NCBI GenBank assembly: GCA_027489245.1
Contig: JAIYAC010000002.1
Span: forward strand, 1-64,000
Reading direction: 5' to 3'
Source of the DNA: Neisseriaceae bacterium
Lineage (GTDB): Bacteria; Pseudomonadota; Gammaproteobacteria; Burkholderiales; Chromobacteriaceae
DNA: 64,000 bases
The translations under genes were made by a program, and so were the position numbers. The notes under the pieces are model-generated. The model was given only the letters and a program-made list of their open reading frames with translations, was not told the DNA's origin and did no database searches. Shown in pieces: positions 20,313 through 30,307 of the stretch. Each line of letters opens with the position of its first letter. Position 1 is the first letter of the stretch.

Positions 20313-21323
20313 ATGACTGCATACCGTTTGCGGGGCAGTGGCCAGGATGGCCGGTTTACCCGTGAGGATGACGTGCCGCACCCGCCGCGCCACGACGAGG
20401 TGCTGCTGAAGGTGCACGCCAGCGCGCTGAACTTTCGTGATGTGGCGCTGCTACAGGGCTGGTACCCGCTGCCACGGCAGGATGGCTTGATCCAGCTGAC
20501 CGACGCCGCGGCAGAGGTGCTGGAAACCGGCAGCGAAGTGAGCCGCTTTGTTACTGGCGACCGCGTGTGCAGCACCTTTTTCCCCGGCTGGTTTGGCGGC
20601 AGCTTTCCGGCCAGCAGTGCCAGCCGGCAATACGGCACCCAGCTGGACGGCTGGATGTGCCAGTACAAGACAGTCCGCGCGGAAGACCTGGTGCACCTGC
20701 CCGCGCACCTGAGTTACCGCGAAGGCGCCACCCTGCCCTGCGCCGCGCTCACGGCCTGGAACGCGCTGCATGGCCGCTACCCGGTGGGCCCCGGCGATGT
20801 GGTGCTTACCCAGGGCACCGGTGGGGTCGCCCTGTTTGCCCTGCAGTTTGCCCGCATGCTGGGCGCCAGCGTGATTGCCACCACCTCGGGCGACGCCAAG
20901 GCCGCGCTGCTGCACCAGCTGGGGGCCACGCACGTGATCAATTACCGCAGCACGCCCGACTGGGGGTTGGCCGCACGCGAGCTGACGGGCGGCGTGGGGG
21001 TAAACCGCATTGTGGAGATTGGTGGCCCGGGCACCCTGACGCAGTCACTGCAGGCGGTGGCCAACGAGGGCGACATCGCGCTGGTGGGCTTTGTAGCACC
21101 CGGCCAGCCGCAGGTGGACTTCATGCAGCTGTTCATGAGCGGTGCTGTGGTGCGTCGCATCAATGTGGGCAACCGGCTTGAGTTCGAGTGCATGAACGCG
21201 GCCATCAGCCAGCATGGCCTGCACCCGGTGCTGGACCAGGATTTCGCGCTGGATGACCACGCCCAGGCGTTTGAGCGGCTGATGTCGGGCGGCCATAGCG
21301 GCAAGGTGACCTTGCGGCACTAA
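20313..21323 (+). CDS. zinc-type alcohol dehydrogenase-like / quinone oxidoreductase family protein (NAD(P)-dependent)
   Basis: GDVVLTQGTGGVALFALQFARMLGASVIATTSG. Confidence 0.88.
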   Translation: MTAYRLRGSGQDGRFTREDDVPHPPRHDEVLLKVHASALNFRDVALLQGWYPLPRQDGLIQLTDAAAEVLETGSEVSRFVTGDRVCSTFFPGWFGGSFPASSASRQYGTQLDGWMCQYKTVRAEDLVHLPAHLSYREGATLPCAALTAWNALHGRYPVGPGDVVLTQGTGGVALFALQFARMLGASVIATTSGDAKAALLHQLGATHVINYRSTPDWGLAARELTGGVGVNRIVEIGGPGTLTQSLQAVANEGDIALVGFVAPGQPQVDFMQLFMSGAVVRRINVGNRLEFECMNAAISQHGLHPVLDQDFALDDHAQAFERLMSGGHSGKVTLRH

Positions 21324-21368
21324 ACATGGCAACACTAGGCCTGGCAGCGCTCAGCCCGCCGGCCAGGC

Positions 21369-22094
21369 TTACTTGCGTACCCGGGTCTGCGAACGCAGCT
21401 TGTACTTGCTGCCAGGGTGCAGCAGGCGGGCAAAACTGACCAGGTGCTTGCCGGACCAGGTACGGCGCAGCACGCGCAGGCAGGGCTCTGGCACGGCGAG
21501 CGCCAGCAGTTGCTGCTCGTCGGCGCCGGGCAGCACCGCCTCTACCGTGTGTTCCACGTCGGTGAGCGGGCAGGTGCGCATCAGGTAGGCGTTGGGGGTT
21601 TCCTGCTCGAAGGCCTGCGCCAGGTAGTCGGGCGCCCACTGCGGGTTCACGTAGCGGTCTTCGATCTGGATGGGGCTGTCGTCTTCGTGGTGCACGATCA
21701 GCGAATGGAACACTGCCGCACCGGCGGCCATGCCCAGGCGCAATGCCACTTCTTCGCTGGCCGGCTCGGCGCGGGCAAACAGCACCTGCGCACGGTAGAC
21801 GTGGCCGCGCAGGGCGATTTCCTCGGCGATATTGTTCACGTCCAGCAGCGGCGACTCGGCCTTGCGCTCGGCCACATAGGTGCCGTCGCCGGCGTAACGC
21901 AGCAGCACGCCGGCCTCGGCCAGGTCGCGGATGGCCTTGTTCACCGTCATGCGCGACACGCCAAACTGGCGCGCCAGCTCTACCTCGGGCGGGATCTTGG
22001 CGCCAGGCGCAAAGGTGCGCTGCTTGATGCCGTCGAGGATGTAATCGCGGATGCGCAGGAAATGGGGTTTGGCGGCGGGTTTGGGCGTGCTCAT
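21369..22094 (-). CDS. hutC: histidine utilization repressor, GntR/UTRA family
   Basis: wHTH PPEVELARQFGVSRMTVNKAIRDLAEAGVLLRYAGDGTYVAE, adjacent to hut cluster. Confidence 0.88.
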   Translation of the reverse strand: MSTPKPAAKPHFLRIRDYILDGIKQRTFAPGAKIPPEVELARQFGVSRMTVNKAIRDLAEAGVLLRYAGDGTYVAERKAESPLLDVNNIAEEIALRGHVYRAQVLFARAEPASEEVALRLGMAAGAAVFHSLIVHHEDDSPIQIEDRYVNPQWAPDYLAQAFEQETPNAYLMRTCPLTDVEHTVEAVLPGADEQQLLALAVPEPCLRVLRRTWSGKHLVSFARLLHPGSKYKLRSQTRVRK

Positions 22095-22226
22095 GCCGCG
22101 ATTGTAACGCGGCACTGGTCAAAGCGCTTGCCAGCGGTTAGCTTAATGCTGCATGACAAAGCATGCAGACAGGCATACCGCAGCAGCATGCCCTGCCCCA
22201 CCTCCACCTTTGCAGATGGAATTGCC

Positions 22227-23093
22227 ATGAGTCACCCCGTACACCCCGATCTGTTACCCGCTGGCGTACGCGCCATCGAGCTGGCCCCTGGCGTACCCGG
22301 CCTGGCATTTACCCACCCCGCGTTCACCGCCACCCTCAGCCTGTACGGTGGCCAGCTGCTGGGCTATACCCCGCACGGCGGCCAACCTTTGTTTTACCTG
22401 TCCCCCACGGCGCTACTGCAGCCGGGCAAGGCCATACGCGGCGGCGTGCCGCTGTGCTGGCCGTGGTTTGGCAAACATGGCAGCGACAGCAGCCAGCCGC
22501 AGCACGGCGTGGCCCGCACCGCGCTGTGGACGGTAAACGCCATTGCGCGCAGCGAGCTGGGGTTTCACGTGAAACTGAACGGCCCGCGCCACGGCGAGCT
22601 GTCGTCCAGCCTGAGCCTGGTACTGGGCGACAGCGTGGACATGGCGCTGACCACGCGTAACCACGGCAAGACCGTGGCCACCGTCAGCGCAGCACTGCAC
22701 AGCTATATTGCCGTGGGTGATATCCGCCAAATCAGCCTGGTCGGCCTGGAAAACACCCGCAGCCACGACAAGCTGACCGACAGCCACGGCACCCTGCCTG
22801 CCAGCCCGTGGCGCTTTGATGGCCCGACCGACGCTGTGGTGGCCAGCGGTGCCGCCACGGTGCTGCACGATGCTGCCTGGCAGCGCACGGTCAGCATCAA
22901 GCCCGGTGGCTCGGACAGCACCGTGGTATGGACCCCGTGGGCCGCCGGCGCTGCCGCGCTGGCCGACATGCCGGACGACAGCTGGCAGCACTTTGTGTGC
23001 GTAGAGGCCGCCAATGCCGGCGCGGATAGCCGCCAGATCGCGCCGGGGGACAGCCATACACTAAGCCAGCATTTGCACGTGGCGGGGGTATAA
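22227..23093 (+). CDS. D-hexose-6-phosphate mutarotase / aldose 1-epimerase family (YeaD-like)
   Basis: GGVPLCWPWFGKHG; HGVARTALW. Confidence 0.88.
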   Translation: MSHPVHPDLLPAGVRAIELAPGVPGLAFTHPAFTATLSLYGGQLLGYTPHGGQPLFYLSPTALLQPGKAIRGGVPLCWPWFGKHGSDSSQPQHGVARTALWTVNAIARSELGFHVKLNGPRHGELSSSLSLVLGDSVDMALTTRNHGKTVATVSAALHSYIAVGDIRQISLVGLENTRSHDKLTDSHGTLPASPWRFDGPTDAVVASGAATVLHDAAWQRTVSIKPGGSDSTVVWTPWAAGAAALADMPDDSWQHFVCVEAANAGADSRQIAPGDSHTLSQHLHVAGV

Positions 23094-23132
23094 TCAGCGT
23101 TTGCCTCACCGCCGCATACCACGAGTAACAGC

Positions 23133-23714
23133 ATGATCCAACCCGACCGCCTGGACCGTTTCTTTCCCATTACCTACCCCAATGGCACCACGGTAAGCCG
23201 TTTTGCCAAGCATTGCCCGCACTGCAAACAGCTGGTGAAAGCATCGGCAATGGAAGGCATGGCGCTGCTGCTGAAAGACAAGGTATTCGTGCTGGCCGAC
23301 GGCCACTGCCCGCACTGCCAGCATGGCTTTGTGGTGAAGTGCGTGATCGACGAATACAAGCAGGTACACGCCGTGGGCCTGCCGGTATTTTTGTACCGCA
23401 TGATGCTGCAGTGGGGCGCGCGCAAACACGTGCAGACTTTCCGCCAGCAAAGCGACTGGCGCATGGCCCAGCAAGAGGTGGAAACACCGGCCACCGAGCC
23501 TGCCGCGCCGCGTGGTACCCAGCTGGCTGACAGCGCCATGGTGCAGAAGTCGGAAGAAATCCTGGGCAACTTCATGGGCCAGCCCATTCACGCCTGGATC
23601 ATGAACAACGGCCAACGCCTGGTATACGAACGGGCGGTACCGCCGGGGGGCAGCTTTCAGCTAGCCGAACAGGAAGTGCTGTTTGAAAACCGCCTGATCT
23701 ACCGCCCGGCCTGA
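23133..23714 (+). CDS. hypothetical protein with two CPHC motifs
   Basis: HCPHCKQ and HCPHCQH; complete ORF with terminator. Confidence 0.7.
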   Translation: MIQPDRLDRFFPITYPNGTTVSRFAKHCPHCKQLVKASAMEGMALLLKDKVFVLADGHCPHCQHGFVVKCVIDEYKQVHAVGLPVFLYRMMLQWGARKHVQTFRQQSDWRMAQQEVETPATEPAAPRGTQLADSAMVQKSEEILGNFMGQPIHAWIMNNGQRLVYERAVPPGGSFQLAEQEVLFENRLIYRPA

Positions 23715-23732
23715 TACGGCCAGGCACCATGC

Positions 23733-23766
23733 AAAACCCCGTCAGCTTGCTGGCGGGGTTTTTTCT
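23733..23766 (+). terminator. intrinsic terminator
   Basis: AAAACCCCGTCAGC-TT-GCTGGCGGGGTTTTTT. Confidence 0.85.
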
Positions 23767-23799
23767 TGCGGGTAGGCAAAAGGGGCGGCTGGCAGGCGC

Positions 23800-24330
23800 T
23801 TAGTTCAGGCGTATCCGGTAGACGCAGCTGGCGTCATCCGGCCAGCTCTGCACCATGCCCAGGCGCTGGCACAGGCGCCGTGCGGCATGGTTGGCCGCAT
23901 CGGTACAGGCGTACACCTCCTGCGCGCCGTAGGGGCCAAACGCCAGCGCTAACATGCTGTCGGTGGCTTCGGTATACAGGCCCAGCCCCAGCCAGTCCGG
24001 GTGGCCCCAAAAGCCCAGCTCCCAGCACTGCGCGCTACGCAGGTGCAGCTCGCAACAGCCCACAATCTCGCCCCCCAGCCAGAGCAGGGCAATCTTGTCC
24101 TGTGCTTGCGGCCACACCAGCGCCACCTTGCGGCACCAGGCTTCGCAGGCCTCGGCGTGCTGCGGCGGCTGCGCCCACGGCAGGCTGTCCGGAAAACAGC
24201 GCAGCAGCGGCAAGCTGGCCTCGATGGCTGCCTGCAAGGCAGCGCCGTCGCCCGGCTGCGGTGCGGCCAGGCGCAGCCGGCTGGTATAGACCCCGTCCAG
24301 CAAGGGGTCGGCTAAGGGGTAATGCGCCAT
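23800..24330 (-). CDS. GNAT family N-acetyltransferase (RimJ/RimL type)
   Basis: TSRLRLAAPQPGDGAAL...GLGLYTEATDSMLALAF. Confidence 0.85.
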   Translation of the reverse strand: MAHYPLADPLLDGVYTSRLRLAAPQPGDGAALQAAIEASLPLLRCFPDSLPWAQPPQHAEACEAWCRKVALVWPQAQDKIALLWLGGEIVGCCELHLRSAQCWELGFWGHPDWLGLGLYTEATDSMLALAFGPYGAQEVYACTDAANHAARRLCQRLGMVQSWPDDASCVYRIRLN

Positions 24331-24404
24331 GCCACCTCCCATAGTCTGTGTCGCCGCGCGCTACACCACGGCCAGGCCAGCCTGTCATGGCCAGCCGCGT
24401 GGGC

Positions 24405-25652
24405 TTAGCCGAGTGTGTCTGCGATCAGGCTGGCGATACGTTCACTGGCGCCGCGGTGAGCGGCGGTAAAGGCCAGGCCAGCCTGGCGCATGTGCAGGCG
24501 GGCATCAGCATCGGCCAGCAGCTGCAGTGCCGTGGCCACCAGCTGGCTGGCGTCGTGCACCTGGCGCGCCGCGCCCGCCTGCAGGGCCAGCGCGCTGGCC
24601 TCGGCAAAATTATAGGTGGAGGGCCCCAGGAGTACAGGTACACCGACACTGGCCGGCTCGATCAGGTTCTGCGCGCCAAAATCCAGCAAGGAGCCGCCAA
24701 CAAACGCCACATCGGCGGCGGCGTAGTAGGCAAACAGCTCGCCCATGCTGTCGCCCACCCACACCTGGGTGTCGGCAGCCACGGCGGCCTGGTCGCTGCG
24801 GCGCTGCACGGCCAAGCCGCGGGCTGCGGCCAACTGTGCTACCTCGGCAAAACGCTCGGGGTGGCGCGGCACCAGCACCAGCAGGGCCCGCTGCGGGCCG
24901 GCGGCCTGCCAGGCGTCCAGAATCAGCGCTTCTTCGCCATCCCGCGTGCTGGCGCACACCCACACCGGGCGGGTGCCGATACGGGCACGGAAGGCCTCGC
25001 CCAGGGCCAGCTTGTCGGCGGGCGGGGTGAAATCGTACTTGGTGCTGCCGCACACCAGCGGCGCCGGCGTACCCAATGCGGCCAACCTGGCGGCATCGTC
25101 GGGGCTTTGCGCGGCCACGGCGTTCAGGCGCTGCAGGGCCGGGCGCACCAGGCGGCGTATGCGCTGGTAGCCGCGGGCGGATTTTTCCGACAGCCGGGCG
25201 TTCACCAGCAGCACCGGCACCTTGGCGTCGCGGCAGGCGTGGATCATGGCTGGCCAGATTTCGGTTTCCATCAGCAGCAGGCAGGCCGGCTGCGCGGCGG
25301 CGACGAAACGGCGCATCCAGCGCAGGTTGTCGTACGGCAGGTAATGCACCTGGGCGTCGGGGTACAGCTCCTGCGCGGTGGCCCGGCCGGTGGGCGTCAT
25401 CTGGGTAATCAGCAAGCTGGCCTGGGGATAACGTGCGCGCAGGGCTTTCACCAGCGGCAGCGCAGCGCGGGTTTCGCCTACCGACACCGCGTGCAGCCAG
25501 ATCTGCTGGCCGCGCGGCTGCGGCAGGCTGCGGCCGAAGCGTTCGTCCCAGTGTTCAAGATAAGCCGGCGCCTGGCGGGCACGCTTTTTCAGGTAACGCT
25601 TGATCAGCGGCGTGAGCAGCGGCCACAGCGCGGAATACAGCTGCAGCAGCAT
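24405..25652 (-). CDS. waaA: 3-deoxy-D-manno-octulosonic acid (Kdo) transferase
   Basis: IWLHAVSVGETRAALPLVKAL; METEIWPAMI; FVGGSLLDFGAQNLIEPA. Confidence 0.94.
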   Translation of the reverse strand: MLLQLYSALWPLLTPLIKRYLKKRARQAPAYLEHWDERFGRSLPQPRGQQIWLHAVSVGETRAALPLVKALRARYPQASLLITQMTPTGRATAQELYPDAQVHYLPYDNLRWMRRFVAAAQPACLLLMETEIWPAMIHACRDAKVPVLLVNARLSEKSARGYQRIRRLVRPALQRLNAVAAQSPDDAARLAALGTPAPLVCGSTKYDFTPPADKLALGEAFRARIGTRPVWVCASTRDGEEALILDAWQAAGPQRALLVLVPRHPERFAEVAQLAAARGLAVQRRSDQAAVAADTQVWVGDSMGELFAYYAAADVAFVGGSLLDFGAQNLIEPASVGVPVLLGPSTYNFAEASALALQAGAARQVHDASQLVATALQLLADADARLHMRQAGLAFTAAHRGASERIASLIADTLG

Positions 25653-26611
25653 CAGGCAGCCCCCCGCACGCGGGCCAGCAGCGCCAGCACCGCGTCCACT
25701 GGCGGTACCTGCCCTGCCCGGCCGATGTTGGCCGCACGGGCGGTTTCTACCACACCGGTCAGCGCCGGGTCGGTATCGGTATAGATCGCCACCAGGGGCA
25801 CATCCAGCGCATTGGCCAGATGCGTGAGGCCAGTATCCACACCCACGACGGCAGCAGCGTGGCCCAGCAGCGCGGCCGCGTCGCGCAGCGGCATGCGTGG
25901 CGCTACCACGGCGCCCGGCATGGCAGCGGCCAAGCGCGCTGCCCGCGCCTGCTCCACCGCATTCCCCCAAGGCAGTACCGCGTACAACCCTTGTGCGGCC
26001 AGCTCGGCTGCCAGGGCCAGCCAGTGCGGCTCTGGCCACAGCTTGCTGTCGCGGCTGGTGGCATGCAGCAGCACGGCGTAGTGGCCGGCCGGTAGCCAGC
26101 CCGGGCGGGCACCAGCGCGAATGCCGAACACCGGCGCACCGCTGACTTCATAACCGAACGCCGCGGCAAACAGGCGGCGGTTACGCTCGATGGCCGACAG
26201 CTGGCGGCTGACGGTGTAGTGGCGCTGATAAAAGCGTGCGGCCAACGGTTCGCGGATGCTGGTGGCGTCGTAGCCGGCCAGCGGGCCGTTGGCCAGCCAG
26301 CCCGGTAGCGCACTTTTCAACAGGCCTTGCGCGTCCAGCACCAGATCCCAGCGCGTGCTTTGTAATGATGCTTTCAGTGCCGCCATCTGCTGCCAGGTAT
26401 CGCGCGCCAGCAAATGCTTGCGCCAGCGGCGCCAGGCAATGGGCAGCGTGGCCTGTACCTGCGGGTGCAGGCCGGGGATATCCACAAAGGCTTCTTCCGC
26501 CAGCCAGGTGATGCGGGTATCGGGCTGGTGTCGTGCCAGGTCGGTAAGGGCCGGCCAGGTGTGGATAAGGTCGCCCATCGACGATGTGCGCAGCAGGAGG
26601 ACATTTTTCAT
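25652..26611 (-). CDS. waaC: lipopolysaccharide heptosyltransferase I
   Basis: MKNVLLLRTSSMGDLIHTWPALTDLARHQPDTRITWLAEEAF; stop overlaps waaA start (TGATG). Confidence 0.93.
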   Translation of the reverse strand: MKNVLLLRTSSMGDLIHTWPALTDLARHQPDTRITWLAEEAFVDIPGLHPQVQATLPIAWRRWRKHLLARDTWQQMAALKASLQSTRWDLVLDAQGLLKSALPGWLANGPLAGYDATSIREPLAARFYQRHYTVSRQLSAIERNRRLFAAAFGYEVSGAPVFGIRAGARPGWLPAGHYAVLLHATSRDSKLWPEPHWLALAAELAAQGLYAVLPWGNAVEQARAARLAAAMPGAVVAPRMPLRDAAALLGHAAAVVGVDTGLTHLANALDVPLVAIYTDTDPALTGVVETARAANIGRAGQVPPVDAVLALLARVRGAA

Positions 26612-28142
26612 GCGCGGAATTTTACGGCTGCCCCTGTGGTTAACCAAGTAAAATCGCGGCGACCCGAATGTGGATAAAGCGCTGTGGATAAGAAAGCCCA
26701 TAGTTATCCACAAAGGCTCCCACCGGCGCAGCCTGGGTTAATGGGGTAGCCACACACATGGCAACACCTTGAAAAACAGGTGTTTTTTATACTTACCCAC
26801 AGCAAAGTGCCTTGTATATCATTGTCTTCAAATAAGTAATGTGAAAACAATGAAAGCGTGAGGTGCGAAATTGTCTGGCAAAAGTTCAGCCAAAAACGGC
26901 GGTCTGCAAGACGTCCAAACAGGGGGACTAGCGCAATACGCTTCGCTGCAGACCAGACGTCATGGCACACTTGATGCACAGGCAGCGGGTAAAAGCAGGC
27001 TTAGGCGTGTGGACAAGCCGGGTTAATCACAAAACGGCAGATTTATCCACAAAGCTTGCACCACAAAACAGGCCAGACAGCCACAGCTGTTCATGCAGCA
27101 CAATCCATTGAAAAAAAACAGGAAAACTGGCTTACCCACAGCCAGTTAGCGCCTTCATCAGCCCTTATCAATTTAATTACTGGACAGTCTAGAAAGTATG
27201 TCTGAAGCGCTAAGCGTGGTGCTTATCACCAAAAATGCAGAAAACCAGCTGGAAAAATGTCTGCAAAGCTGTGCTTTTGCCGACGAGATCGTGGTAGTGG
27301 ATTCGGGGAGTACGGACAGGACATTGGCAATAGCTTCTGCCTATAAGGCGAAAGTTATCCACCAGGACTGGCTGGGTTTTGGCCCGCAGAAGCAGTTTGC
27401 CGTGGCGCAAGCTAGCCACGATTGGGTGTTATGCCTGGATGCAGATGAATGGCTGTCTGAAAAATTACGCCATGAAATCATGAGCTTGCTTAAAAACCCG
27501 CGCGGCTACGCCTGGCGTTTTGCCCGTAGCAACAAGTTCATGGGGCGTTTTTTGCAATTTGGCGAAGGCTATCCGGATTACAGCCTGCGTCTGTTTCACC
27601 GCCAGCACGCCCGCTGGTCGGACGATGCGGTGCACGAATATGTGCAGACAGATAGCCAGGTTGGCACCCTGGCAGGCGACCTGATGCACGAATCCGGTGA
27701 AGACATTGCCCTCTACCTGACAAAACAGAACCGCTACACCAGCTTGCAGGCCGATGCGCTGTACCAGCGTGGCAAAAAATGTGGTGTGGCCAAGCTGGTG
27801 TTCAGCCCGCTGACGCGATTTATCAAGTTTTATCTGGTACGCCAGGGCTTTCGCGATGGTTTGCCCGGCCTGGTGCACATCAGCATTGGCTGCTTTAACA
27901 GCTATATCAAATACGCCAAGCTGATCGAGCTGCACCGGCTGGGGAAAAGCCGCTAGATCTGCGGCGGGCTGTGGATAAACAGGCCAGTCAGCCCGTTTTT
28001 GCTGACCTGTGTGTGTAAAAGCAGCAGGTGCTCACCGTTTGATCATGCCGGTCAGCCTGTGGGTAAACGGCGTTTGCCCGCTAAGCTGCTGTTTTTGCAT
28101 GCATTCAGCGCAGGTAAAACCAATCAACACGGTTTATCCACA
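26560..28142. promoter_or_regulatory. DnaA-box cluster (seven perfect TTATCCACA boxes plus near matches)
   Basis: Perfect: 26560-26568(-), 26669-26677(-), 26683-26691(-), 26704-26712(+), 27043-27051(+), 27970-27978(-), 28134-28142(+). Confidence 0.75.
27198..27956 (+). CDS. glycosyltransferase family 2 (WaaE-like LPS core)
   Basis: LSVVLITKNAENQLEKCLQSCAFADEIVVVDSGSTDRT; LDADEWLS. Confidence 0.92.
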   Translation: MSEALSVVLITKNAENQLEKCLQSCAFADEIVVVDSGSTDRTLAIASAYKAKVIHQDWLGFGPQKQFAVAQASHDWVLCLDADEWLSEKLRHEIMSLLKNPRGYAWRFARSNKFMGRFLQFGEGYPDYSLRLFHRQHARWSDDAVHEYVQTDSQVGTLAGDLMHESGEDIALYLTKQNRYTSLQADALYQRGKKCGVAKLVFSPLTRFIKFYLVRQGFRDGLPGLVHISIGCFNSYIKYAKLIELHRLGKSR

Positions 28143-28287
28143 AGCGGCCAATAAGCCAGCCTGGCTGGCACGGCATGGCAAAGACCGCTGTTATCGCTGT
28201 TAGATTTCGATAAGCACTACACGCCAAGCTTTTGTCATGAATGAGAATTGCTGCTGTAATGGGGGGCCCTAACCCGCTGCCCCTGCC

Positions 28288-29304
28288 ATGAACTTGCGCT
28301 TTCCTGCCCCATTGCAGCCCGGTGACACGCTTGCGCTGTGCGCGGTGTCCTCCGGTGTCCCCGAAGTGATGCACGCACGCCTGGAGGCCTCTATTGCCGC
28401 CCTGCGTGCTGCTGGCTATCAGGTGGTGGAAGGCGATACCCTGCGCCGGCAACACAAAAACGCCAGCGCCAGCGCCGCCACCCGGCTGGCAGAGCTGAAC
28501 GGTTTTCTGTACGACCCGGCCATCAAGGCCATTTTGCCGCCCTGGGGTGGCGAGCTGGCCATGCAGCTGCTGGCCAGGCTGGACTGGCCAAGGTTGGCCG
28601 CATTGCCCCCCAAATGGCTGTGCGGCTTTTCCGATGTATCCACACTGGCGGTGCCGCTTACCCTGCGCGCCGGCTGGGCCACGCTGCACAGCCCGAACGT
28701 GTTTGATATCAGCCACCCGGCCCGCCAAAGCGAAATGCAGCCGCTGTGGCATAGCTGGCAACACGGTTTGCCGCCCCGCCAGCAGGCCTTTACGCACTTT
28801 TGGCCATTTGGCGACCCCGGTGTGACTAAAAACAGCCGCGTGCGTGTGGCGGGTGCTGCACAGGCCAGCATGGCCGGGCGGCTGATAGGCGGCTGCCTGG
28901 ATACGCTGTCGCGCTTGGTCGCCACGCCATACTTCGACCTGCAACCTTGGCGCGGCCAACCTGTGCTGCTGTACCTGGAAAACTGCGAGCTGGCCCCGTG
29001 CGAGCTCGCACGCGCCCTGACGGCCATGCGCCTGGCGGGGGCGTTCGATAGCCTGGCCGGGCTGATACTGGGGCGCAGCAGCGGCCCCGAGGCAGCGCAG
29101 CCGGGCGACCTGCACTACGACGAAGCCGTCATGCAAGCGCTGGACGGCCTGCCCTGCCCGCTGGTACTGGATGCCGACATCGGCCACGTACCACCGCAAT
29201 GGACCCTGATGAATGGCGCCTGGGCCACGCTGCACGTAACGCATGGCCACGCCACCCTGGAACAGCACCACCACCCCGCTACCACCGCAGGAGATACCCC
29301 ATGA
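28288..29304 (+). CDS. LD-carboxypeptidase (peptidase S66, MccF-like)
   Basis: [43 protein letters not shown]. Confidence 0.88.
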   Translation: MNLRFPAPLQPGDTLALCAVSSGVPEVMHARLEASIAALRAAGYQVVEGDTLRRQHKNASASAATRLAELNGFLYDPAIKAILPPWGGELAMQLLARLDWPRLAALPPKWLCGFSDVSTLAVPLTLRAGWATLHSPNVFDISHPARQSEMQPLWHSWQHGLPPRQQAFTHFWPFGDPGVTKNSRVRVAGAAQASMAGRLIGGCLDTLSRLVATPYFDLQPWRGQPVLLYLENCELAPCELARALTAMRLAGAFDSLAGLILGRSSGPEAAQPGDLHYDEAVMQALDGLPCPLVLDADIGHVPPQWTLMNGAWATLHVTHGHATLEQHHHPATTAGDTP

Positions 29305-29741
29305 AGCCCCGCATCGCCCCGCCCTCTGCCGCCTTTGTCGGCGTGTCCTGGGTCGCCTTGTTTGCCGGTATGCTCACCTACCTCATCGGCCTGTGGAATG
29401 CCACCATGCCGTTGAACGAAAAGGGCTATTACTTCACCGTGCTGCTATACGGCCTGTTTGCCGCCGTCTCTTTGCAAAAAAGCGTGCGCGACCGGCTGGA
29501 AGGCATTGCCGTCAGCGGCATTTACTACGGCCTGTGCTGGTTGTCGGTGGGTATCAGCCTGTTATTGCTGGCGGTAGGCTTGTGGAATGCCACCCTGCTG
29601 GGCAGCGAAAAAGGCTTTTACGCCATGGCCTACCTGCTGAGCCTGTTTGCCGCCGTGGCGGTACAGAAAAATACCCGCGACCAGTTGGCCAGCCGCCCCG
29701 AGCCGGCCAGCTTTGCACCAGAAAACGAAGGAGAGCAGTAA
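29301..29741 (+). CDS. yiaA: YiaA/B family inner membrane protein
   Basis: Tandem GLWNATxxLxEKGYY repeats; ATGA overlap with upstream gene. Confidence 0.88.
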   Translation: MKPRIAPPSAAFVGVSWVALFAGMLTYLIGLWNATMPLNEKGYYFTVLLYGLFAAVSLQKSVRDRLEGIAVSGIYYGLCWLSVGISLLLLAVGLWNATLLGSEKGFYAMAYLLSLFAAVAVQKNTRDQLASRPEPASFAPENEGEQ

Positions 29742-30244
29742 TGGCCATTTCGCTGCGTGATGCCACTGCATTCGACGCCGATAGCGTGCAAAGCCTGCTA
29801 TTCGACCATGGCCCCAATATGTGGAACTGGCTACCGCCCGAAGGCGTGGCGCGTACCATTCAGCAGCTGGTCGCCGGCCTGGCTGGCGGCATACTGGCCG
29901 AAGACGGCAGTATGCTGGTGGGGGCGGTACTGTACCGTCAGGCCGACCCCTACCCCAGCCTGCGCCCCGACGATATTGCCCCGCTGCAGTGCAGCTATAT
30001 CGTGGAAGCCGTCGTCCACCGCGACTACGCCGGCCAGGGCATTGGCGCGCGCTTGCTGAACAGTGTGTGCCAGAAGCTGGCTGCCCAGGGCCAGGCCTGG
30101 GTGGTGGCCGACCGCCACGAAGAAAACGGCCCGTCCGCCGGCATGATGCGCAAAGTCGGCCTGCAACAGCTGGGCGTGTACGACGACCCGGCGCGCCGCC
30201 CCAGCGGCAGCCGCCGCACCGCGGTATGCGGCAGGCGGCTGTAA
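29741..30244 (+). CDS. GNAT family N-acetyltransferase
   Basis: EAVVHRDYAGQGIGARLLNSVCQKL; TAATG overlap. Confidence 0.82.
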   Translation: MAISLRDATAFDADSVQSLLFDHGPNMWNWLPPEGVARTIQQLVAGLAGGILAEDGSMLVGAVLYRQADPYPSLRPDDIAPLQCSYIVEAVVHRDYAGQGIGARLLNSVCQKLAAQGQAWVVADRHEENGPSAGMMRKVGLQQLGVYDDPARRPSGSRRTAVCGRRL

Positions 30245-30260
30245 TACGCAGCAGATAAAA

Positions 30261-30298
30261 AAACGGCCAGGCTGTGATGCCTGGCCGCTGTTGTTTTC
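30261..30298. terminator. intrinsic terminator
   Basis: ACGGCCAGGC-loop-GCCTGGCCGC with A/T tracts. Confidence 0.75.
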
Positions 30299-30307
30299 AG
30301 GGTGTCG

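Noticed and set aside
21417-22226. Long N-terminal extension of the 558-aa plus ORF before the mutarotase
   Set aside because: Antisense to hutC; mutarotase starts at ATG 22227
25653-26039. N-terminal extension of the 544-aa ORF containing waaA
   Set aside because: Out-of-frame overlap with waaC; waaA homology starts at MLLQLYSALWPLL (25652)
26560-28142. Confident oriC call
   Set aside because: No dnaA/dnaN/gidA context and no skew data, so only a DnaA-box cluster is claimed
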